Positions 17,615 through 25,640 of a stretch of 64,000 nucleotides of DNA are shown piece after piece (the first letter of the stretch is position 1; the number at the start of each line of letters is the position of its first letter). The notes beneath the pieces are model-generated. The model was not told the DNA's origin, searched no databases, and saw nothing but the letters and a program-made list of their open reading frames with translations. Origin of the DNA: Bog-950 sp046329535 (GTDB taxonomy: Bacteria > Bacteroidota > Bacteroidia > Chitinophagales > LD1); the NCBI GenBank assembly GCA_046329535.1, contig JAXLUN010000011.1, forward strand, positions 1-64,000. Direction: 5' to 3'. Position numbers and translations under genes: made by a program.

Positions 17615-18838
17615 ATGAAAACGACATCAACACTATCTAAACTATCAGCAGTAGCAATTGGTCTTTTGCTCTTCAGCTCATGCAGCAAGAAAGAAGATTT
17701 GACGCCTACTAATCTGGATATTGACAGAAAAAATGATGCGCAGGCTCAGGTTATCAACCAGAGCGAGATAAATACGAATACAGTTTGGGAAGACAAGGTA
17801 AATGGAGTTGACTACATGATTAGCGGAGCTCTACAAATTAATGCTGGCTTAATAATTAAGCCGGGCGTTACTATTATGTTTGAGGATGGGGCCGGACTTC
17901 AAGTTAATGAAGAGGGTTCTATCTCTGCCATAGGGGCATCAGGTAACGAAATATATTTTACATCTAAGTCTGGTAAGAGAAGTGCTTGGAAAGGAATAAC
18001 CATTTTAAGTAATAATGCGAAAAACGTAATTTCTTACTGTAAAGTTGAACATGGAGGAGCAACAAATAGTTTCGGAGCAGGTAATATTATTTTAGGATCT
18101 GGTGCTAACACAGCTGAGGCGGAAGTTAGTTTTTCTGATATCACAGCAAGCGGATCTGACGGTATAGTTATATCTGAGGGTTCCAAGGTTCATAACTTTA
18201 CAGGTAATAATCTACATACTAATTCTGCTTTCCCGGTAAACATGCATCTTACAGATGCTTACCAAATGAGCGATATGAACCAGTTCAGCAACAATGGTAA
18301 AGAGTTTATCAAAGTATCTGGTAATGGAGAGAATGTGATTGCTAAGCAAATCACGTTGGCTAAATTGAATGAATCTTTTCTGATAAGTGGTAAGGTAACT
18401 GCGGGTAATAAATTCACTATAGCTGCTGGTAGCCGTGTTATGATGGATGCCAATGCAGAGGTTGTAATTGATGGGGCTTCCGGAAATGGTGCTTTTGTGG
18501 CAATCGGAACTCAGTCGCAGCCAATCAGTATCTCTGCTATTTATAATGGCACAGGTATTTGGAATACTATACGTTTCCGTTCTTCAAATTCAAACGACAA
18601 TAGAATTGAGTACTGCAACATTAGCGGAGGAGGTTTAAATACCGGTAGCGCAGATGGTATGATTAGTGTTGTAAACGATAATGGCGGTTCAAGTAACATT
18701 GTAATACGCAATAGTAACATTATGAACAGTGCAGCTATCGGAATCTATATTCAAAGTGCCAATAGTGAATATAACTCTGATATCATTTCAGGAAATGTTT
18801 TCAGTAATAATGTAAAGGGTAATGTTCATATTGAGTAG
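17615..18838 (+). CDS. Right-handed beta-helix lipoprotein, unknown function
   Basis: 407 residues with a lipoprotein signal (GLLLFSSC, Cys23). A Lys/Asp-rich linker leads to repeated short strands with Asn/Gly turns (GASGNEIYFTSKSGKRSAWKG, NNAKNVISYCKVEHGG, NDNRIEYCNISGGG, SNIVIRNSNIMNSAAIGIYIQ). This is the pattern of a parallel right-handed beta-helix, as in NosD and pectate-lyase-like surface proteins. Two similar halves (about 60-225 and 235-405) suggest an internal duplication. No catalytic motif is recognisable. It is probably surface-exposed or periplasmic. A GC-poor hairpin with a U-tract follows the stop. Confidence 0.8.
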   Translation: MKTTSTLSKLSAVAIGLLLFSSCSKKEDLTPTNLDIDRKNDAQAQVINQSEINTNTVWEDKVNGVDYMISGALQINAGLIIKPGVTIMFEDGAGLQVNEEGSISAIGASGNEIYFTSKSGKRSAWKGITILSNNAKNVISYCKVEHGGATNSFGAGNIILGSGANTAEAEVSFSDITASGSDGIVISEGSKVHNFTGNNLHTNSAFPVNMHLTDAYQMSDMNQFSNNGKEFIKVSGNGENVIAKQITLAKLNESFLISGKVTAGNKFTIAAGSRVMMDANAEVVIDGASGNGAFVAIGTQSQPISISAIYNGTGIWNTIRFRSSNSNDNRIEYCNISGGGLNTGSADGMISVVNDNGGSSNIVIRNSNIMNSAAIGIYIQSANSEYNSDIISGNVFSNNVKGNVHIE

Positions 18839-18862
18839 TGGTAGACTATACAAAATTTAACC

Positions 18863-18897
18863 AAAAGGCTTCGCTCTAATGCGGGGCTTTTTGTTTT
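18863..18897 (+). terminator. Intrinsic terminator of the beta-helix lipoprotein gene
   Basis: 12-bp stem with three G-U pairs (18863-18874 with 18881-18892), a 6-base loop, and a T-rich tail (TTTTTGTTTTT). Confidence 0.75.
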
Positions 18898-18971
18898 TGG
18901 GGATTGCCCGTCAAATTCAATTTGTTCTTGTCGCAAACAAGGTACAACTTCGCGCTTCAAAATTATTCGCT

Positions 18972-20078
18972 ATGATTTTTACTGCCAATGATATTTTAGA
19001 TGCTTTGCGACATGTAGATGATCCGGATATCAAGAAGGATCTGGTTACTTTGAATATGATTAGCAATATTGAAGTTGAAGAGAGAAAAGTGAAGTTCAAA
19101 TTGACTCTAACAACTCCAGCTTGTCCCCTTAAGGAGAAGATTAAGAATGATTGCATCGAAGCTATCCATCGGTATGTAAGCGATGATTTGACAGTAGATG
19201 TGGATATTGATGCTAATATTACTACTCTACGTAAAGAGAATGTGAATGTACTGCCTAGCGTAAAGAATATTATCTGTGTAGCTTCTGGAAAAGGGGGAGT
19301 GGGTAAATCTACTGTTTCAGTGAATTTAGCTTTGAGTTTAGCCAAACAAGGCGCAAAAGTAGGGTTGATAGATGCAGATATTTATGGCCCATCTGTACCG
19401 GTCATGCTAGGGGTTAAGGGAAAGAAACCGGAAGTGCGCCTAATCAAGGATAAGCATTTTATGGTTCCTCTTGAAGTAGAAGGCATTAAAATACTATCTA
19501 TAGGCTTACTGATTGACGAAAGGCAAGCTGTAGTTTGGAGAGGACCTATGGTTACTTCTGCTCTCAAGCAATTTGTAACAGATTGTATTTGGGGTAAGTT
19601 AGATTATCTGGTCGTGGATATGCCACCAGGTACTGGCGATGTTCATATTACGGTAGCACAAACTTTAAATGTGACCGGTGCTGTAATAGTAACTACACCG
19701 CAAGAGGTCGCGTTGGCCGATGCTCGCAAGGCACTCTCCATGTTCAGACTGGATAATATTAATGTGCCGGTATTGGGAGTGGTGGAGAATATGGCCTATT
19801 TTACTCCTGAAGAGTTACCTGATAATAAATACTATCTGTTTGGAAAGGATGGTGGAAAGAAACTGGCTGATGAGTATGAAGTCCCATTTTTGGGACAAAT
19901 TCCAATTGTGCAAAGTATTCGTGAGGGTGGTGATTCCGGTAAGCCAGTGAGTGTTTATGCGATGGCAGATAGTATAGTTTCCAGAGCTTTTGATGACATA
20001 GCTATCAATGTAGCCAGACAAGTAGCCATTAAAAATGCTAATTTGCAACCCGAAACAACAGACCCGGTTCTATCCTGA
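18972..20078 (+). CDS. apbC: Mrp/NBP35-family iron-sulfur carrier ATPase (ApbC)
   Basis: About 368 residues from the ATG at 18972. An earlier in-frame ATG at 18879 lies in the terminator loop and is unlikely. The N-terminal MIP18/DUF59 domain (about 1-85, ILDALRHVDDPDIKKDLVTLNM) precedes the Mrp P-loop ATPase (VASGKGGVGKSTVSVNLAL, DADIYGPSVP, LVVDMPPGTGDVH, GVVENMAYF). Such proteins bind and transfer [4Fe-4S] clusters to apo-enzymes in the cytoplasm. The stop overlaps the start of the NifU-domain gene by one base (TGATG). The two are thus translationally coupled and probably act in the same Fe-S delivery step. Confidence 0.92.
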   Translation: MIFTANDILDALRHVDDPDIKKDLVTLNMISNIEVEERKVKFKLTLTTPACPLKEKIKNDCIEAIHRYVSDDLTVDVDIDANITTLRKENVNVLPSVKNIICVASGKGGVGKSTVSVNLALSLAKQGAKVGLIDADIYGPSVPVMLGVKGKKPEVRLIKDKHFMVPLEVEGIKILSIGLLIDERQAVVWRGPMVTSALKQFVTDCIWGKLDYLVVDMPPGTGDVHITVAQTLNVTGAVIVTTPQEVALADARKALSMFRLDNINVPVLGVVENMAYFTPEELPDNKYYLFGKDGGKKLADEYEVPFLGQIPIVQSIREGGDSGKPVSVYAMADSIVSRAFDDIAINVARQVAIKNANLQPETTDPVLS

Positions 20079-20350
20079 TGAGTACAGAGAATGATAATTT
20101 ACTGAAACGAATAGAGGCGTCTCTTGATACTATGCGCCCTTATCTTAATGATGATGGTGGTAATGTAGAGGTCTTAGAAGTCACTAAAGACATGGTGGTA
20201 AAGGTGAGGTTGTTGGGCGCCTGCAGTACTTGTCCACAAAGTATTATGACTATGAAAGCCGGTATTGAAGAAGCTGTCAAACGGGCTGTTCCAGAGGTTA
20301 GAGCCGTTGAGGCTGTTAATCTTACTCCGGTTTCAGAATTTGAGCTTTAG
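20078..20350 (+). CDS. NifU C-terminal domain iron-sulfur scaffold protein
   Basis: 90 residues consisting of a single NifU C-terminal (Nfu) domain. RPYLNDDGGNVEVLEV is typical, and the cluster-binding CXXC is Cys49-Cys52 in GACSTCPQSIMTMKAGIEEAV. It assembles or carries Fe-S clusters. The gene starts in the stop codon of the Mrp gene. Its last 18 bases overlap the convergent kdsB. Confidence 0.93.
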   Translation: MSTENDNLLKRIEASLDTMRPYLNDDGGNVEVLEVTKDMVVKVRLLGACSTCPQSIMTMKAGIEEAVKRAVPEVRAVEAVNLTPVSEFEL

Positions 20351-21040
20351 TAGATCCTCAGGAGTATCGATAGAGATGCTTTCTAAATCGGTTACAGCAC
20401 ATTTTATTCTATACCCATTTTCCAACCATCTTAACTGCTCCAGACTTTCTGTTTCCTCCAGTATGGTAGGTTTAAGCACAACTAGTTTGGCAAGCACATC
20501 TTTCTTAAAACCGTAAATTCCAATGTGTTTATAAAATGTAGTATTTAGCTGATTGCGCTCAAAAGGGATAATGCTGCGGCTAAAATACATGGCTTCCTTT
20601 CTATTGTTGATGACCACTTTTATTCGTGCCGGGTTTAGCAACTCCTCATTAGATTGTTGAGGCTTTATCAAAGTAGCTATTTCCACGTCTGAATCAATGA
20701 AACAGCCGGCTAAAAGGTCAATCTGTTCCGGATAAATAAATGGCTCATCCCCCTGTATGTTAATAATAACATCGGATTGAATAGAAGAAGCTGCCTCTGC
20801 GCAGCGTTCTGTACCATTTTGATGGTTTGCTGAAGTCATAACTACAAGTCCTCCAAAGCTTCGAACCTCATTCATTATTCTTTCATCATCGGTAGCCACA
20901 ATAACTTGCTGTAACAACTTTGATTTTGAAGCTTGTTCATATACCCTTCTAATCATTGTTTTACTATTAATGTCAGTCAACGGCTTTCCTGGAAAACGGG
21001 TAGACGCGAAACGAGCCGGAATAATTCCTGTTATTTTCAT
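20333..21040 (-). CDS. kdsB: 3-deoxy-manno-octulosonate cytidylyltransferase
   Basis: 235 residues. It activates Kdo with CTP to CMP-Kdo for lipopolysaccharide inner-core synthesis. Motifs are the N-terminal nucleotide-binding IIPARFASTRFPGKPL, VIVATDDERI, GTERCAEA, NIQGDEPF, YFSRSIIPF and KHIGIYGFKKDVL. Length and motif order match KdsB. It overlaps the NifU-domain gene at the 3' end. A perfect -7 box sits only nine bases before the ATG. Confidence 0.95.
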   Translation of the reverse strand: MKITGIIPARFASTRFPGKPLTDINSKTMIRRVYEQASKSKLLQQVIVATDDERIMNEVRSFGGLVVMTSANHQNGTERCAEAASSIQSDVIINIQGDEPFIYPEQIDLLAGCFIDSDVEIATLIKPQQSNEELLNPARIKVVINNRKEAMYFSRSIIPFERNQLNTTFYKHIGIYGFKKDVLAKLVVLKPTILEETESLEQLRWLENGYRIKCAVTDLESISIDTPEDLLKLKF

Positions 21041-21048
21041 GTATTCTA

Positions 21049-21056
21049 CAAATCTA
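21049..21056 (-). promoter_or_regulatory. -7 box of kdsB, implying a nearly leaderless mRNA
   Basis: TAGATTTG on the minus strand (perfect TAnnTTTG), ending nine bases before the ATG at 21040. The -33 TTG is not obvious. Confidence 0.5.
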
Positions 21057-21103
21057 AATTTTCTTAAAGAAGGTATTTGAACCTTAGTTGGGAATGTTCA
21101 ATT

Positions 21104-21472
21104 CTAATCACGTTCATTGTAAAAAAAAGCATCCTCGATGTGATGAATGCTGAATCGCCCGTTCCTAACTATGACTGAAACAATATCAAAACGAACTTCG
21201 GTATCCAGCTGGTTTCTGTACAAAAACTCCTCGGCAGCATCTTTCATTAGTTTCATTTTTTCTCTACCAACAAACTCCTCAGGAAATCCAAAACGCTCGG
21301 TGCTTCTGGTTTTTACTTCGGTAAATACAACTATGTTTCCATCTTGGCTTACAATATCCACTTCAGCTCTGCCGAAACGAAAATTCAGAGCTAATATTTG
21401 ATGGCCTTTTTGTGTCAGAAACTCCGCAGCAGCAGTTTCCCCCTGTTTACCTAAATCATTGTGTTCAGCCAT
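21104..21472 (-). CDS. yraN: YraN family protein (UPF0102, endonuclease-like fold)
   Basis: 122 residues, the family length. It begins GKQGETAAAEFLTQKGHQIL and carries the nuclease-fold core GRAEVDIVSQDGNIVVFTEVKTRS (Glu-Asp-Glu-x-Lys-like set). YraN/UPF0102 resembles Holliday-junction resolvases, but its activity is not established. It lies 15 bases downstream of the thioesterase gene and is probably co-transcribed with it. Confidence 0.92.
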   Translation of the reverse strand: MAEHNDLGKQGETAAAEFLTQKGHQILALNFRFGRAEVDIVSQDGNIVVFTEVKTRSTERFGFPEEFVGREKMKLMKDAAEEFLYRNQLDTEVRFDIVSVIVRNGRFSIHHIEDAFFYNERD

Positions 21473-21487
21473 TGGCAGAAATTTTAT

Positions 21488-21907
21488 CTATAATTCCTTC
21501 ACCACACAAGTCAACCGAGAAACGCAGACTAACTGTTTCATCTCATTCTTAATTTCAATATTCCACACTTGGGTGGTTTTGCCAACATGCAAAGGCTTTA
21601 CAGTGCCATATACATACCCACTACGGGCACTGCGCAGGTGATTGGCATTTATTTCTAATCCTACAACCATCTGCTTGGGATAATCTATGCAGAAAGTCCC
21701 CGCAATGCTACCCAGCGATTCGGCCAATACGCAGGAGGCTCCACCATGCAATAGACCAAATGGTTGCATAGTTTTTTCATTGACGGGCATGCGGGCTGTG
21801 ATATAATCATCACCTACTTCAATAATTTCAATGCCCAGAAAGTCGCCCATGCTCTTCTGAGTTACACTTTTAAACAGGTCCATTGTAGGTTTCACCTTCC
21901 AAATCAT
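21488..21907 (-). CDS. Hotdog-fold thioesterase (PaaI/YdiI type)
   Basis: 139 residues; an in-frame internal ATG at codon 9 (MDLFKSV) is an alternative start. Single hotdog domain with MQPFGLLHGGASCVLAESLGSIAG: the HGG region and downstream Glu are the catalytic features of the 4-hydroxybenzoyl-CoA/PaaI/YdiI (MenI-like) thioesterases. It hydrolyses acyl- or aroyl-CoA. The neighbours give no clear substrate, and no men gene is in the window. It is divergent from the saccharopine-dehydrogenase-like gene. Confidence 0.9.
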   Translation of the reverse strand: MIWKVKPTMDLFKSVTQKSMGDFLGIEIIEVGDDYITARMPVNEKTMQPFGLLHGGASCVLAESLGSIAGTFCIDYPKQMVVGLEINANHLRSARSGYVYGTVKPLHVGKTTQVWNIEIKNEMKQLVCVSRLTCVVKEL

Positions 21908-21970
21908 AATACTCTCGTTTTATGGAGCAAAGAAATTCATTTTCTATTATTGCTGATAACTTTTGACCTT

Positions 21971-23287
21971 ATGCGAAATATATTAATTCTCGGAGCTGGT
22001 AAATCGTCAGTTGCTTTGATAGATTACCTGATAAAGTATTCGAGGAAAGAGAAATGGATCATTACCGTTGCAGATATTACAGAAGAAAATGCTCTCCAAA
22101 AAACAAAAAGACGCATCAATACTGTAGCTGTTGGCTTTGACTTAAATAACTCAACGCAACGTAAAGAACTTATCAAAAATTCAGACATTGTAATATCAAT
22201 GTTGCCGGCATCGTTACACATCATTGTAGCAAAAGATTGTTTGAAGTTGAGGAAGAATCTGGTTACCCCATCGTATGTATCGGAGGCGATGCGAGAGCTT
22301 GATACAGAAGTAAAGAGAAAGGGATTAATATTCATGAATGAAATGGGACTTGACCCCGGCATAGATCATATGAGTTCGATGCAACTTATTGATAACTTGA
22401 AGGATGGTGGCAATGAAATAACAGGATATCTATCGCATTGTGGCGGGCTCGTTGCTCCTGAAAGCGACAACAATCCGTGGCATTATAAGTTTACCTGGAA
22501 CCCGCGAAATGTGATATTGGCCGGTCAGGGCGCTGGCGGAATACAATACCTCAAACAAGGGAAGAAAATTAAACTGAAGTATGAAAAACTCTTCGACTCT
22601 GCGACCCCTCTGAAGATACCCGGTTACGGTAAGTTTGAGAGCTACCCCAATCGTGACTCACTAAAATATATTGATGAATATGGATTGAAAGGTGTAAAAA
22701 CTATGTACAGAGGTACTTTACGCATTTCTCCCTTCTGTGAAGGGTGGAGTCTTTTGGTTGATCTTGGGTTAACAAAAGAAGAGGACTTGCCCAAGATTCG
22801 ATTTATGAAGCAGTTTGTAAAGCGTTTTTCTATATTGGGTAAAACCATGAGTAAGCGACAAGATACTTTATTAAAATCTACAGGGGTATTACAGAAGTTA
22901 TATCTATCAGAAATGGAGAGTATCAACCCAGCTAAATTTATGCAGGAAATACTTGAACGGAACTGGGCTATGCATCCCAAAGATAAAGACATGATAGTGA
23001 TGGTGCATCAGTTGAATTACAAAACTCCTCAAAGCAGTAACTTCGAAATACAATCGTCATTGGTGTTTAAAGGGAAAAATTCTGTTCATACGGCCATGGC
23101 CACAACAGTTGGCTTGCCTGTAGCTATGGTTACTCGACTTATTCTGAATGGACAAATTTCTCAAAGGGGGGTGTTAATGCCCAAACATAAAGAAGTATAC
23201 GAGCCAATTCTGAATGAATTAAAGGATTATGGCATTTCATTTACCGAGAAAATAACCAGATTAGCGCTCCCCAAAAAGAAACGATAA
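21971..23287 (+). CDS. Saccharopine dehydrogenase family reductase
   Basis: 438 residues from the ATG at 21971. The open frame runs upstream to 21764 but only through sequence antisense to the thioesterase gene. N-terminal Rossmann fold (NILILGAGKSSVALIDYL, IVISMLPASLHIIVAKDCL) and C-terminal catalytic domain (EMGLDPGIDHM, THMSSM-type region, GYLSHCGGLVAPE, NPWHYKFTWNPRNVILAGQG). It resembles the glutamate-forming saccharopine dehydrogenase (LYS9-like) of lysine breakdown or synthesis. Its stop is 2 bases before the acyl-CoA carboxylase gene. A TAACTTTTG box at 21957-21965 almost touches the ATG, so the mRNA may be leaderless. Confidence 0.88.
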   Translation: MRNILILGAGKSSVALIDYLIKYSRKEKWIITVADITEENALQKTKRRINTVAVGFDLNNSTQRKELIKNSDIVISMLPASLHIIVAKDCLKLRKNLVTPSYVSEAMRELDTEVKRKGLIFMNEMGLDPGIDHMSSMQLIDNLKDGGNEITGYLSHCGGLVAPESDNNPWHYKFTWNPRNVILAGQGAGGIQYLKQGKKIKLKYEKLFDSATPLKIPGYGKFESYPNRDSLKYIDEYGLKGVKTMYRGTLRISPFCEGWSLLVDLGLTKEEDLPKIRFMKQFVKRFSILGKTMSKRQDTLLKSTGVLQKLYLSEMESINPAKFMQEILERNWAMHPKDKDMIVMVHQLNYKTPQSSNFEIQSSLVFKGKNSVHTAMATTVGLPVAMVTRLILNGQISQRGVLMPKHKEVYEPILNELKDYGISFTEKITRLALPKKKR

Positions 23288-23289
23288 AT

Positions 23290-24831
23290 ATGAATAAGCA
23301 AATGGAAAAACTAAATCTGAAAGTGCAGCAGGCGCATTTAGGAGGAGGACAAAAGCGTATTGATGATCAGCATAAAAAAGGAAAACTTACTGCGCGTGAG
23401 CGTTTGGATTTGTTGCTGGATACCGGAAGTTTTGAAGAAATAGGCATGTTGGTTGAGCACCGAGGGAAAGATTTCGGCATTGATAAAGAGGTTTATCTGG
23501 GTGATGGAGTAGTGACCGGCTATGGTACTATACATGGACGTATGGTTTATGTTTTCTCGCAGGACTTTACGGTTTTCGGAGGCTCACTTTCAGAAACTCA
23601 TGCAGAGAAAATTTGTAAAATCATGGATTTAGCCATGAAGAATGGCGCACCGGTCATTGGCCTAAATGATTCTGGAGGTGCACGTATACAGGAAGGGGTA
23701 GTTTCATTGGGTGGTTATGCTGACATATTTTATCGAAATACTGTGGCTAGCGGTGTAATTCCTCAAATCTCAGCCATTCTGGGACCTTGTGCGGGAGGAG
23801 CTGTTTACTCTCCAGCTATCACCGATTTTATTATGATGGTAGAACATACCTCTTACATGTTTGTCACCGGCCCTAATGTAGTAAAAACAGTGACTCACGA
23901 GGATGTAACCAGTGAGGAACTAGGGGGCGCTCACGCCCATGCTTCAAAGTCAGGTGTAACTCATTTTACTTATGCAAATGAGGTAGAGTGCATCAGTAAT
24001 ATCAAAAAGTTACTCAGTTACATTCCACAAAACTGTGATGAAAGAACTCCATGTTTCCCTTATGAAGAAAGTGATGAGATTAGGCCTAAGTTGAACAGTA
24101 TTATTCCAGTTAATCCGAATCAGCCTTATGACATACGAGAGGTAATTAGTGAATTGGTGGATACTGATTCTTTCTTCGAAGTACATAAAGAGTATGCTGA
24201 GAATATTGTTGTTGGATTTGCTCGCATTGGGGGTAGGAGCGTTGGTTTGGTAGCTAACCAGCCAGCTGTGCTAGCCGGAGTATTGGATATTAACTCAAGT
24301 AAGAAAGGGGCTCGTTTTGTTCGTTTCTGCGATTGCTTTAATATTCCCTTACTTACTCTGGTAGATGTGCCTGGTTTTTTACCTGGAACTGATCAGGAGT
24401 GGCATGGTATTATCACTAATGGCGCAAAATTACTCTACGCATTCAGTGAAGCTACGGTACCTAAAATCACTGTAATAGTAAGAAAGGCTTATGGCGGAGC
24501 ATATGATGTAATGAACAGCAAGCATATCGGTGCAGATATGAACTATGCATGGCCTAATGCAGAGATTGCTGTAATGGGGGCAAAGGGAGCTTCAGAAATT
24601 ATTTTCAAAAAAGAAATTCATAGTGCTGCTGATCCTGAAGTAAAACTTAAGGAAGTAGTAGATACTTATGCTGAAAATTTTGCTAACCCTTATAAGGCTG
24701 CCGCTCGCGGTTTTGTAGATGAAGTAATCAGTCCATCTTATACGCGCGTAAAACTTATTCGTGCATTTAAAATGACTGAAAACAAGGCAGTAAAATTGCC
24801 AAGAAAGAAGCACGGAAATATTCCTCTGTAA
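23290..24831 (+). CDS. Acyl-CoA carboxylase beta subunit (propionyl-CoA carboxylase type)
   Basis: 513 residues. Carboxyltransferase of biotin-dependent acyl-CoA carboxylases, about the length of PccB/MmdA. Motifs: GKLTARERLDLLLD, DFTVFGGSLSETHAEKI, GLNDSGGARIQEGV, GPCAGGAVYSPAITDF, VDVPGFLPGTDQEWHGII, VIVRKAYGGAYDVM. It transfers CO2 from carboxybiotin to propionyl-CoA or a similar acyl-CoA, or works in reverse in a decarboxylase. No biotin carboxylase or carrier gene is adjacent, so those subunits are encoded elsewhere. It starts 2 bases after the saccharopine-dehydrogenase-like gene and ends at a very strong terminator. Confidence 0.94.
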   Translation: MNKQMEKLNLKVQQAHLGGGQKRIDDQHKKGKLTARERLDLLLDTGSFEEIGMLVEHRGKDFGIDKEVYLGDGVVTGYGTIHGRMVYVFSQDFTVFGGSLSETHAEKICKIMDLAMKNGAPVIGLNDSGGARIQEGVVSLGGYADIFYRNTVASGVIPQISAILGPCAGGAVYSPAITDFIMMVEHTSYMFVTGPNVVKTVTHEDVTSEELGGAHAHASKSGVTHFTYANEVECISNIKKLLSYIPQNCDERTPCFPYEESDEIRPKLNSIIPVNPNQPYDIREVISELVDTDSFFEVHKEYAENIVVGFARIGGRSVGLVANQPAVLAGVLDINSSKKGARFVRFCDCFNIPLLTLVDVPGFLPGTDQEWHGIITNGAKLLYAFSEATVPKITVIVRKAYGGAYDVMNSKHIGADMNYAWPNAEIAVMGAKGASEIIFKKEIHSAADPEVKLKEVVDTYAENFANPYKAAARGFVDEVISPSYTRVKLIRAFKMTENKAVKLPRKKHGNIPL

Positions 24832-24865
24832 TGAGTGGTTTTAGTAGGCTCATTTTTAATATAAA

Positions 24866-24908
24866 ACAGCTGTAAAGCCACCGCATATCAAGGTGGCTTT
24901 ACAGCTGT
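24866..24908. terminator. Bidirectional intrinsic terminator
   Basis: Perfect 17-bp stem (24866-24882 with 24892-24908) with a 9-base loop, between the carboxylase gene and the convergent secreted-protein gene. The stem includes AAAGCCACC/GGTGGCTTT. The T-tract is weak on the plus side (TCTGTTTG). Confidence 0.8.
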
Positions 24909-24929
24909 CTGTTTGATTAAGTAGTCTTA

Positions 24930-25538
24930 TTAATAGTCGGCCTCTTTCTTCCAGGCTTTAAATTCTTTCTTTTCTATCTGGTTAAGGATGTCTTTTAGAG
25001 CTGCACTCCATGCGGCTTTTGCCGCGCCTCCGCTAGGCTTACCGGTCATCTTTTTTGTCCATAACACATTGCGTGTAGCAATGTCAAAAAATGTAACATG
25101 AACGGTCGCCTTTTCAGCTGTTTTGTTAAAGCTCTCAACAATGAAAACCATAGCTAAGCCAGTCTTTTTTTGACCAACAGGAATTTCTTTTACCCTGGCT
25201 TCAATCTCTTCTTTTGTCAGCTCAACTTCTTCGGTACCTCTCAAGGTAGATGATTCGCGGGCCAGATTTTGTTTTATAATTCCGTTGGGATCTTTGTATG
25301 CTGCATCTTTCTGACACATTTTGGCAAAGTCAGTTTCAATGGTAATATCATTCCAAGCTTTGAAATACTCGGTAATAATTTTGTTGGGAGAATCATCGGT
25401 AAGTCCTATCATTTTGGCTTTTGTGAAGTCAATACCATACCAAATAACAGTAGGGCTGGAGAATACTTTGTGCGATTCCTGAGCAATGGAAATGGTTGTT
25501 AAGGCTAGGATAAGCAAAGAGAATAAATACTTTTTCAT
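24930..25538 (-). CDS. Exported protein, unknown function
   Basis: 202 residues with a signal peptide (LLILALTTISIAQ). I recognise no named family. Visible features are VIWYGIDFTKAKMIGL near the N-terminus, a charged middle region (residues 95-120, RGTEEVELTKEEIEARVKEI), and the C-terminal VHVTFFDIATRNVLWTKKMTGKPSGGAAKAAWSAALKDIL. The latter reads like a GNA1162/CsgG-type periplasmic fold. It lies 102 bases downstream of the acyl-CoA synthetase gene on the same strand. A weak -7 (TACTTTG, 25592-25598) could drive it alone. Confidence 0.75.
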   Translation of the reverse strand: MKKYLFSLLILALTTISIAQESHKVFSSPTVIWYGIDFTKAKMIGLTDDSPNKIITEYFKAWNDITIETDFAKMCQKDAAYKDPNGIIKQNLARESSTLRGTEEVELTKEEIEARVKEIPVGQKKTGLAMVFIVESFNKTAEKATVHVTFFDIATRNVLWTKKMTGKPSGGAAKAAWSAALKDILNQIEKKEFKAWKKEADY

Positions 25539-25640
25539 AAACGTAATGAGTGGGTTTCTTTATGATAAAATGGTTAATTGAATAAAAATATCAAAGTATT
25601 GAAAATGAAGTATTGACCTTAGATAATTAACAAACTAAAA

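Noticed and set aside
18879..18971. Upstream ATG extension of the Mrp gene
   Set aside because: The ATG lies in the terminator loop of the preceding gene and the extra 31 residues have no relation to the family; the ATG at 18972 begins the MIP18 domain.
18917..19345. 142-codon leftward ORF
   Set aside because: Antisense to the start of the Mrp ATPase gene; composition is typical of a shadow frame (Ser/Thr/Phe-rich).
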